Positions 1-5,594 of a stretch of 5,594 bases of DNA are shown piece by piece. Below the pieces are notes generated by a model, which saw nothing but the letters and a program-made list of their open reading frames with translations, did not search any database and was not told the DNA's origin. The DNA is from Acetobacteraceae bacterium (GTDB lineage Bacteria > Pseudomonadota > Alphaproteobacteria > Acetobacterales > Acetobacteraceae): assembly GCA_003164305.1 (NCBI GenBank), contig PLSZ01000076.1, forward strand, positions 1,436-7,029, in the 5' to 3' direction. A program made the position numbers and the translations under genes. Every line of letters begins with the position of its first letter. Position 1 is the first letter of the stretch.

Positions 1-1119
1 GCGGCCGGTGAATTCATCGACGATGTGAACCTTGCCGTCCGACAGGATGTATTGTGTATCGCGATGGAACAAATGCAACGCCGACAAGGCGCGTTCCGAC
101 AGTTCCTCCCGGGCCCGCCGCGCGATCCACAGGCCGGGCCAGCCCAGGGTGCGCCGCGCAAGCTCCTCGCGTCCCTCCGGCGTCAGTTCGACACCCCGTT
201 CCCTGGTCATCAGGCGCCAATGTGTCCCTGGCTCCAAACCCCGCGACAGCTCCAGCGCCTGGGCGTAGAGCGTATCCGACCCCTCACCGGAGGCGGAGGC
301 GGTGCCAGCCAGGATCAGCGGCGTCCGCGCCTCATCGATCAGCACCGAGTCGGCCTCATCGACGATCGCCACATGCAACCCGCGCAGTAACAATTTCTGA
401 CTGTCGCCCAGAGCGTTTTCACCGGTCAGCGCCTGAACCATTTGTCGGGAGAGACCGCGGCGCCGGCCCAGAGCGAGGCGGTCGCGAAGATAGTCGAAAA
501 CCAGATCCTTGTTGGTGCAATAAGTGACATCCGCGGCATAGGCCGCCCGCCGCTCGTCCGGCGGCATCTCATGCGCGATAAGCCCGATGCGGAGTCCCAG
601 TGCCTCGTAGACCGGGCGTAATTGTTCGGCGTCACGCTCGGCGAGGTAGTCGTTCACCGTAACGATGTGCACCGGCCGGCCGGCCAGCGCGAAGGCCACG
701 GCGGGCAGTAGCGCGGTGATGGTTTTGCCTTCGCCGGTTTCCATTTCAGCCAGGCAGCGATCCAGCATCGCGGCGCCGCCCATCAATTGCACCCGATAAT
801 GCCGCAGCCCGATTTGCCGCGTGCAAGCTTCCCGGGTCAGCGCGAAGCAGCGGATCAGCGCATCGCGGGTCATGCCGCCGCGGGTCATCCGCGCCCGCAA
901 CGCCCCCGCCGCCTCGGACAGCGCCGCGTCGGACAAATCGGACAGCGACGCGCCAAGCTGTTCGACAGCCAATGCGAAGCGCGTCAGCCGGTGGCGGCGC
1001 GCCGGCGCCAGAAGGCGGATGAGCCGGCCATGCAAGCTGACCAGCATCTCGTCCAAACGGCTGTCTCGCCGATCGGCGCGCTCGTAATAGGGTTGCTCCA
1101 GGCTGGCGGCGCCGCTCAT
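1..1119 (-). CDS. SecA-like translocase ATPase, N-terminal 373 residues (runs off the window)
   Basis: This is a paralogue of SecA, the cytosolic ATPase that drives proteins through the inner membrane. The frame is open from the ATG at 1119-1117 to base 1. Residues 106-115 read RHYRVQLMGG, the region before the nucleotide site. Walker A follows as AEMETGEGKT (124-133), then VTVNDYLAERDAE (153-165), FDYLRD (208-213), and Walker B with its extension, VDEADSVLIDEARTP (253-267). Residues about 273-365 match the preprotein cross-linking domain in layout, and the window ends in the SecA signature IVDEFTGR (366-373). The DEAD motor 2, scaffold, wing and any zinc-binding tail lie outside. Compared with housekeeping SecA as I remember it, the region before Walker A is about 25 residues longer, some 20 residues are inserted between FDYLRD and Walker B, and the cross-linking domain is slightly shorter. 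These differences and its neighbours argue for a specialised paralogue, not the main secA. The start follows the previous stop codon directly and has a good ribosome-binding site (GGAG, 6-nt spacer). Confidence 0.93.
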   Translation of the reverse strand, partial: MSGAASLEQPYYERADRRDSRLDEMLVSLHGRLIRLLAPARRHRLTRFALAVEQLGASLSDLSDAALSEAAGALRARMTRGGMTRDALIRCFALTREACTRQIGLRHYRVQLMGGAAMLDRCLAEMETGEGKTITALLPAVAFALAGRPVHIVTVNDYLAERDAEQLRPVYEALGLRIGLIAHEMPPDERRAAYAADVTYCTNKDLVFDYLRDRLALGRRRGLSRQMVQALTGENALGDSQKLLLRGLHVAIVDEADSVLIDEARTPLILAGTASASGEGSDTLYAQALELSRGLEPGTHWRLMTRERGVELTPEGREELARRTLGWPGLWIARRAREELSERALSALHLFHRDTQYILSDGKVHIVDEFTGR

Positions 1120-3276
1120 TCAGATCTCCACCCGGGACAACAGCAATTGCCGCGCCCGGCGCCAGAACTGCGCGCCCAGAGGTTCCCACTCGAGTTCGAA
1201 ACGAATGAACGCGCGACCGCCGAAGCCGGCCTCCGGCAGTGGCCGGGCCAGTTCGAGGTCCACCTGAAACACCCGATTGAGCGCGGTCGTGCCGTGCTCG
1301 TCCCGGGGATCGGTCAGCGTGCTGCCGCCACCCACCGAACCCAAAGCGGCACTGGGCAGTTTCTCTTGACCCGAGGGCACCTCCCGCACCCCGCGCACAT
1401 CGACAGCCTGATCCAGATGATCGGACAGCACGATCCTGGCCCGTCGCAGATGATTGCGGACCAGATCGATATCCTCTTGCGCGACGGCGGCACGGATGAC
1501 TCGCGCGCCGCCCCGGGGTAGCGAATAGCCGATCACATCCCCACGCTGGTAGAACCGGCCGGGCGCGTCGTCGGGCGCCGGCATGGCGAAGATGCCGTCG
1601 GCGCCAGCCCGCACGCTCAACAGCGCCGCACGGTGCTCCTCCCGCTCGCGTTCGGTGCGCGCGGCGGTCAGTTCGGTTTCGGTGACGACGGCCTCCACCC
1701 GGTCGGAGAACCGCACGGACTCCAGCTTCGCCTGCAATTCCGCCTCTTTGGCCCGGAGGTACTTCACCTTTGCCGCGAGTTCCGGATCGCTGCTTTCGAT
1801 CACGATCTGGCCGCGCGACACGGCCGTCCCGGGCATCGCTTTGATCTCGCTGACGAAACCATCGGTGCCGGCCCGAACGATCGCGTCGTCGGTCAGCCAG
1901 ACCACCCCCTCGGCCTCGGTATGCAGCGGCATCGGCAGCCGCAGCAGCACGGCCAAAGCCAACGCTGTCAGGCCAACACTCATGGCCAACGCGCGCCCGC
2001 GATTGCGCAGATAAACCGGCGACGACAACACCGACCACAAACCCCGCGCCACCGGCAGCACCACGCCGGTCGCGATCCCCCACAGCGCCAGCGCGACCCC
2101 GGCGGCGAGATATTTGCCCATCAGGAACAGCGCGATACCGATCGTCACGGAAACCCGGTAGATGGTCGAAACCGGCATGTAGATCAGGAACCACGCCCGC
2201 TCCCCGGTCGTCGCCGGAAAATCCAGCATTCCCTTGGTGCCGAACAGATAGCGCCGCGTCAGGTACGACCAGTATTGCCGCCCGCGCTGCGCCAGGTTCG
2301 GCACCTCGATCGCGTCGGACAGCACGTAGTATCCGTCGTAGCGCAACAACGGGTTGCCGTTGAACAGCAACGAGGAGACGCTGGCGGTCAGCATCACGTT
2401 GAACGCCACCGCGCGTCCGAACCCCGGCTCGATCGCCAGCCAGACGTACAAGGCCAGCGCCGCGATGAACAATTCCACCATGATGCCGGCCGCGCCCACC
2501 AGGCAGCGCGTCCATTTGCCGCGAAACCCGGCGGATGCGCTGACCTCCACATAGGGCACCGGCAACAGCACCAGCAGCATCACGCCGAGTTCGTGAACCT
2601 CCCCGCCATGGGCGCGTGTGACATAGCCGTGGCCGAGTTCATGCAACAGCTTGATGACCGGATAGATCGCCGCGATCAACAGCAGATTGCCCGTCGGCAA
2701 CACGTGATCGCCGATATCCTCCGTCAGTTCGGACCAGTGCTGCAAGGCCAGCAGCAGCGCGGGCAACACCGTCGCGAGCCAGATGATGCCGCCGAGCCGG
2801 CCAGTCAGCGGACGTACCAAAGCCAGCGTCCGGGTCAGAAAATCGTTGGGATCGAACAGCGGGATCCGGATCGCCAGCGGATTGAGCACCCATTGCAGCA
2901 GGCGGCTCCGATCGTTCTGGCCCCGCCGTTCGAACAGTTCCCGCGCGTCGGGGGTCACATCGCCGACGATCAGGTCGTTGCCGTGCAACTGTCCCAGCAA
3001 CTGAATGACCTGATCCTGCGTCGGCGCCTGCTCGCCCAAGGCCACCGCCGCGCCGGACCACAGGCTGCCCAACGTGCGGGTGCCGTCCATCGACGCGACC
3101 AGCATGTAAGCCGAGGGGGAGATCCGGTGCACACGGTTGTGCATGCCGTCGCCGATCACATACCACAGCTGTCCGCGATACCGGTGCATCCGCACCGTCA
3201 CATGCTCCCGCAATCTGGGCTTGAGCCCCTCGACCCGGTACCATGACGTGCTGAAGAAACGTTCGCCGCCGGCCAT
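1120..3276 (-). CDS. M50 (site-2-protease-like) membrane metalloprotease fused to a HlyD-like adaptor domain, with PqqD-like N-terminus
   Basis: This 718-residue protein resembles the family often annotated as putative peptide zinc metalloprotease. Residues about 20-105 look like a PqqD-type winged helix (LNxxA-like turn replaced by HRISPSAY, then DGTRTLGSLW and a C-terminal LIVGD). The membrane part covers about 160-447 with several hydrophobic segments (roughly 163-180, 195-211, 230-243, 258-283, 290-305, 365-412, 430-446). The zinc site is intact: HELGH at 212-216, and the distal ligand motif NPLLRYDGYY at 308-317, with Asp314 as third ligand. After the last helix, 455-500 is the first lipoyl-like half (GFVSEIKAMPGTAVSRGQ), 500-550 a coiled coil, 551-600 the second lipoyl half, and 600-718 a beta-barrel part ending in an EPLGAQFWRRARQLLLSR tail. 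Known M50 enzymes cut membrane-embedded peptides; here the adaptor fusion suggests coupling to export. It lies 3 nt after the upstream gene and touches the SecA-like gene. No strong ribosome-binding site precedes the ATG, so translational coupling is likely. The substrate is unknown. Confidence 0.9.
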   Translation of the reverse strand: MAGGERFFSTSWYRVEGLKPRLREHVTVRMHRYRGQLWYVIGDGMHNRVHRISPSAYMLVASMDGTRTLGSLWSGAAVALGEQAPTQDQVIQLLGQLHGNDLIVGDVTPDARELFERRGQNDRSRLLQWVLNPLAIRIPLFDPNDFLTRTLALVRPLTGRLGGIIWLATVLPALLLALQHWSELTEDIGDHVLPTGNLLLIAAIYPVIKLLHELGHGYVTRAHGGEVHELGVMLLVLLPVPYVEVSASAGFRGKWTRCLVGAAGIMVELFIAALALYVWLAIEPGFGRAVAFNVMLTASVSSLLFNGNPLLRYDGYYVLSDAIEVPNLAQRGRQYWSYLTRRYLFGTKGMLDFPATTGERAWFLIYMPVSTIYRVSVTIGIALFLMGKYLAAGVALALWGIATGVVLPVARGLWSVLSSPVYLRNRGRALAMSVGLTALALAVLLRLPMPLHTEAEGVVWLTDDAIVRAGTDGFVSEIKAMPGTAVSRGQIVIESSDPELAAKVKYLRAKEAELQAKLESVRFSDRVEAVVTETELTAARTEREREEHRAALLSVRAGADGIFAMPAPDDAPGRFYQRGDVIGYSLPRGGARVIRAAVAQEDIDLVRNHLRRARIVLSDHLDQAVDVRGVREVPSGQEKLPSAALGSVGGGSTLTDPRDEHGTTALNRVFQVDLELARPLPEAGFGGRAFIRFELEWEPLGAQFWRRARQLLLSRVEI
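1126..1129 (-). promoter_or_regulatory. Ribosome-binding site of the SecA-like gene, inside the end of the M50 gene
   Basis: GGAG on the minus strand lies in the last codons of the M50 gene (GTG GAG ATC TGA), 6 nt before the ATG at 1119-1117. It supports independent initiation of the SecA-like protein even though its ATG directly follows the TGA in the same frame. Confidence 0.6.
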
Positions 3277-3279
3277 CTG

Positions 3280-5217
3280 TCAGGGCATCCATTTCCAGGC
3301 GGTCAGACGCAGCCAGTCGATCACCGTGTGGCTCCAGACCCAGATGAGTCGATGCGTCCCCGTTTCGACTTTCCCGATCCCCTCCATGCCCGGCCGCAAT
3401 TCAGGCCCAGGAGGATCGTCCAGAGTGGCCTCGACACGGAATTCGTTGCGGCCGTCCTTGGCTTCGGCGATCGGCGTGATACGGGTCACCGTGAAGGACC
3501 GCCGATCGGCGGGCATCCCGGCCAGCGACAGCATGCCGTGCTGGCCCAGAGCGACAAACCGCAGATCCCGGTCGTCGGTGCGCAGGACGATCCGGTATTG
3601 GTCCAGCGGCGCGATCTCGAACAACGTCTTGCCGCGCTCCACCGGCGCGCCGAGCATCTGGCTCAGATCGCCGCTGACCAGCAATCCGTCGATCGGCGCG
3701 ACGATACGGGACCGCCGCAGCTTGTCGTCCGCGAGGGCCAGTTGGGCTTCGGCCTGATCGATCTGCGCCGACAGCTCGGCTGCCCCGGGCCGGTCGTGTT
3801 TCGCCATCGCCTCGTTGTATTTCTGGCGCGATTTTTCCGCGTCCGCCCATGCGCGGGCGCGTTCCAGAACCAGGTCGTGATCGTCCATGGCGGCGAGCAG
3901 ATCGCCCGCGTGCAAATGATCGCCCGGCCGTACTGAGGACTCCGCGACGAAGCCGTCGAACGGTGCCACGGCGGCGCGCTGAATTTTGCCTTCCAGGACC
4001 GCGCGCGCGGTGACCCGATATTCGCCCTGGCCGACGCACAGCGCCGCGACCGCCACCACCCCCGCCAACACGGCCAGTTTCAGACTGGGCTTGTCGTGCC
4101 CGAGCACCGCGGCGATGCCGTCCCGCACGCCGTCCGCGACGCGCCCGGACAAAATGCGGTCATTGTCCGCCTGGATGCGCAGGACCGGTCCCAGCAACGC
4201 GCCGGTCGCCTCGGCCAGCAGCACGGTATCCTGGTCGAAAGGTTGATCCGCCGGCCGCTCGAACGTCAGCACGCCCGCCGGGCCGTCCGGGCCGGGCAAC
4301 ACGACCGACGCGGTCGCGGTCGGGACTGCCTCCAGCGCCGCCAGATCGCGATGCGCGACCGAGATCCGGGTGGTGGTCGCCGGTAACGCCGGATACGTGA
4401 TCGGCGCGGATTGCGCGAGGCATTCTTCCATCGCGTTTTCGATCGCGTCGACCACCCGGCCGCGCTGCTCGAACGACGCGGCGTGGGACAGGGCTTTGAG
4501 TTTGATCGCGCCGCCGCGCACCAGACCGAGAGATACCCGGCCGCAACGCAGCCGGATCGCGAGTTCGTTGACCACGGCCGAAGCCGCCCGCGCGGGCCGC
4601 CGCCGCGCGCTGGCGACCGCGACGATGTCCATCGCCACCGAGGCGCGTTCGATGCGCGCCGTCGCCGTCCGCGCCTGACCGCGGGACAGCCGCGCGTCGA
4701 GCCAACCGCAGCCCATGTGCAGTTGCGCGGCGAGCGCGTCCGGATCGACGCTTTCGACGCCGTCGGGCACATCCACCACGACCGCGAGCACGGCGGCGAG
4801 GCTGCCGTGCAGCCGGATCCCCAACCCGATCAGCAGATCCAGGCCGGGTTTGCCATTGGAGCGCCTGGCCCATGCGATGATGGGGCGAGTCGCGTTCGCG
4901 GCGCGTTCGGCGATGCGGAGCAACTCCGCCGGGGGGTGTCTCGCCGCCGGCCACGCGGCGGCGGGCAGCAATCCGGCCATCGTGGCGCGGAGAATGACGC
5001 CGACGCGGGTCCCTGGGATGGCGGCGCACTGCCGGTCCAGCCACACCGAGAAAAACGCGTCGTCCGGGCCGTCCAGCCCGGGCATCCATTCCGCCGCGAG
5101 CCCAACCTGGCCAGAGCCCGCCGGATCGATGGCGCCCGGCCCCGTTGGGACCGTTGTCGCGGCGCCCGTCCTCATCGCGCCGGGGTCAACCACGTCCGGG
5201 GCCTGTCGGTCACGCAT
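3280..5217 (-). CDS. HlyD-type membrane-fusion protein with tandem GAF-like cytosolic domains
   Basis: This 645-residue protein joins a cytosolic sensor-like region to a periplasmic adaptor. Numbering starts at the ATG at 5217-5215. Residues about 55-179 look like a degenerate GAF domain (FFSVWLDRQ, AAWPAARHPP, WLDARL). About 194-348 is a clearer GAF domain (ASAVVNELAIRLRCGRVSLG, then SVVLPGPDGPAGVLTFERP). One transmembrane helix lies at about 379-396 (LKLAVLAGVVAVAALCVG). The adaptor follows: first lipoyl half 414-449 (APFDGFVAESSVRPGDHLHAG), coiled coil 450-503, second lipoyl half 503-538 (SRIVAPIDGLLVSGD), beta barrel about 539-621, and a tryptophan-rich tail 623-645. HlyD proteins normally bridge an inner-membrane pump to an outer-membrane channel and have a short cytosolic end, so the large sensor region is unusual. 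The start was chosen because GAGGA precedes it by 7 nt; an upstream in-frame GTG at 5289 would add 24 residues but has a poorer site and begins close to the repeat region. It is the first gene of the apparent operon. Confidence 0.9.
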   Translation of the reverse strand: MRDRQAPDVVDPGAMRTGAATTVPTGPGAIDPAGSGQVGLAAEWMPGLDGPDDAFFSVWLDRQCAAIPGTRVGVILRATMAGLLPAAAWPAARHPPAELLRIAERAANATRPIIAWARRSNGKPGLDLLIGLGIRLHGSLAAVLAVVVDVPDGVESVDPDALAAQLHMGCGWLDARLSRGQARTATARIERASVAMDIVAVASARRRPARAASAVVNELAIRLRCGRVSLGLVRGGAIKLKALSHAASFEQRGRVVDAIENAMEECLAQSAPITYPALPATTTRISVAHRDLAALEAVPTATASVVLPGPDGPAGVLTFERPADQPFDQDTVLLAEATGALLGPVLRIQADNDRILSGRVADGVRDGIAAVLGHDKPSLKLAVLAGVVAVAALCVGQGEYRVTARAVLEGKIQRAAVAPFDGFVAESSVRPGDHLHAGDLLAAMDDHDLVLERARAWADAEKSRQKYNEAMAKHDRPGAAELSAQIDQAEAQLALADDKLRRSRIVAPIDGLLVSGDLSQMLGAPVERGKTLFEIAPLDQYRIVLRTDDRDLRFVALGQHGMLSLAGMPADRRSFTVTRITPIAEAKDGRNEFRVEATLDDPPGPELRPGMEGIGKVETGTHRLIWVWSHTVIDWLRLTAWKWMP

Positions 5218-5224
5218 GCTGAGA

Positions 5225-5229
5225 TCCTC
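5225..5229 (-). promoter_or_regulatory. Ribosome-binding site of the GAF-HlyD gene
   Basis: GAGGA on the minus strand, followed by a 7-nt spacer and the ATG at 5217-5215. It decides between this start and the in-frame GTG at 5289, in favour of the ATG. Confidence 0.65.
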
Positions 5230-5299
5230 GCGATGTCCGGACGGCAGCGGTTTGGCGACGACCAACAATAAACGAGTCGCCTGACGCACCAGCCTTTAT

Positions 5300-5321
5300 C
5301 GTCATCCCGGGGCTCGCCCCC
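5300..5321 (+). repeat. Degenerate REP-like element
   Basis: It begins CGTCATCCCGGGG like the intact copies, with a short GGGG (5309-5312) / CCCC (5317-5320) stem around a CTCG loop. The outer part of the second arm has been lost: CATAG replaces the expected GGGAT-like end. Same orientation as the copy at 5368. Confidence 0.6.
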
Positions 5322-5367
5322 ATAGTCATCAAGATAAGGATTGGGCGGGGTCGATATTGTCTCTTAC

Positions 5368-5395
5368 CGTCATGCTCGGGCTTGACCCGAGCATC
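5368..5395 (+). repeat. REP-like palindromic element, intact
   Basis: CGTC is followed by a perfect 9-bp inverted repeat: ATGCTCGGG (5372-5380), loop CTTGA (5381-5385), CCCGAGCAT (5386-5394). This is typical of intergenic palindromic repeats in alphaproteobacteria. It forms an inverted doublet with the copy at 5445-5472: the two 28-base elements differ at only two positions once one is reverse-complemented. Confidence 0.85.
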
Positions 5396-5444
5396 AGTCG
5401 ATGCTCGGTAGTTGCGTGACATCGACGCTGTGCGTGCGTGCAGC

Positions 5445-5472
5445 GATCCTCGGGTCAAGCCCGAGGATGACG
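5445..5472 (-). repeat. REP-like palindromic element, intact, inverted
   Basis: A perfect 9-bp inverted repeat, ATCCTCGGG (5446-5454), loop TCAAG (5455-5459), CCCGAGGAT (5460-5468), followed by GACG. It is the reverse-oriented partner of the element at 5368-5395, with 49 bases between them, as in a REP doublet. The two differences from that copy sit opposite each other in the stem, so pairing is kept. Confidence 0.85.
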
Positions 5473-5560
5473 AAAAAGGAGCAATCGTGCCTGTCGCAGC
5501 CCTTAACCTGATGCCTACGGGGATCGCCCGGGGGATCCATCCAGGTGCCGTGCGGCGATT

Positions 5561-5588
5561 GATCCCCGGGTCGAGCCCGGAGATGACG
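5561..5588 (-). repeat. REP-like palindromic element, slightly divergent
   Basis: Arms ATCCCCGGG (5562-5570) and CCCGGAGAT (5576-5584) around loop TCGAG, then GACG, in the same orientation as the copy at 5445. One pair in the stem is imperfect: C-A on the plus strand, G-T on the minus strand, so the hairpin would pair fully only in minus-strand RNA with a wobble. Confidence 0.75.
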
Positions 5589-5594
5589 AGAGTG

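Larger units (their letters stand above)
5218..5594. other. Non-coding leader and intergenic region with REP-like repeats
   Basis: This 377-base stretch holds no convincing gene. The only AT-rich patch near the operon start is 5262-5274 (minus strand CGTTTATTGTTGG), a possible place for a promoter -10 region, but no clear -35/-10 pair is visible. From 5300 to the right end it is occupied by at least four palindromic elements (listed separately). Between them are short unassigned segments; 5521-5538 contains a small palindrome with GGATC/GATCC ends, and 5401-5408 repeats one arm (ATGCTCGG) of the 5368-5395 element. The start of the next gene to the right is not seen. Confidence 0.7.

Noticed and set aside
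746..2515. A 589-codon minus-strand ORF overlapping the M50 and SecA-like genes
   Set aside because: Its product is an Arg/Gly/Ala-rich frame-shifted shadow, while the overlapped frames give clear M50 and SecA motifs.
1633..3246. A 537-codon plus-strand ORF
   Set aside because: It lies entirely antisense to the M50 gene and is rich in Gln, His and Arg with no domain pattern; long antisense frames are common at this GC content.
4411..5271. A 286-codon plus-strand ORF antisense to the GAF-HlyD gene
   Set aside because: It has Arg- and His-rich composition with no motif, while the opposite strand encodes GAF and HlyD patterns.
5218..5289. A longer form of the GAF-HlyD protein starting at the GTG at 5289
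   Set aside because: The extra 24 residues start next to the repeats and have no good ribosome-binding site, whereas the ATG at 5217 has GAGGA at 7 nt.
5210..5458. A minus-strand ORF of 82 codons across the start of the first gene and the repeats
   Set aside because: Its protein contains ARVKPEHDG and MGASPGMT, the usual translation of REP-like repeats, and it overlaps the real gene start.
5368..5472. A rho-independent terminator at the hairpins
   Set aside because: Neither hairpin is followed by a run of T on the expected strand, and they match the REP-like pattern instead.
5300..5588. A CRISPR array
   Set aside because: The repeats are self-palindromic, in mixed orientation and unevenly spaced, with no spacer pattern and no cas genes.

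Overview
The window is high-GC DNA with three genes, all on the minus strand and so tightly packed that they look like one operon, followed on the right by a non-coding stretch with palindromic repeats. The codon use and the repeats (hairpin arms of the ATGCTCGGG/CCCGAGCAT type flanked by CGTC) suggest an alphaproteobacterium, perhaps Rhodospirillales or Acetobacteraceae. This is pattern recognition, not a database result.

In transcription order (right to left): (1) 5217-3280 is a membrane-fusion (HlyD-type) protein with an unusually long cytosolic part of about 375 residues that looks like two GAF-type sensor domains, then one transmembrane helix and a periplasmic HlyD adaptor. (2) 3276-1120 is a polytopic M50 (site-2-protease-like) zinc metalloprotease with a PqqD-like N-terminal domain and a second HlyD-like adaptor half at the C-terminus. 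(3) 1119-1, cut by the window edge, is a SecA paralogue whose first 373 residues hold intact Walker A and Walker B motifs and a recognisable preprotein-binding domain. Positions 5218-5594 are the leader and intergenic region, with at least four REP-like elements.

The genes are separated by 3 and 0 nucleotides, and all three are in the same reading frame, divided only by single TGA codons. Together they encode a SecA-type ATPase motor, an intramembrane metalloprotease carrying a possible peptide-recognition domain, and two HlyD-type periplasmic adaptors, one tied to a cytosolic sensor. No ABC, RND or MFS transporter, which normally partners HlyD proteins, is in the window. The simplest reading is a dedicated envelope export or processing machine for an unknown peptide or protein substrate, possibly powered by the SecA paralogue. 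The substrate, outer-membrane partner and further operon genes would lie beyond position 1.
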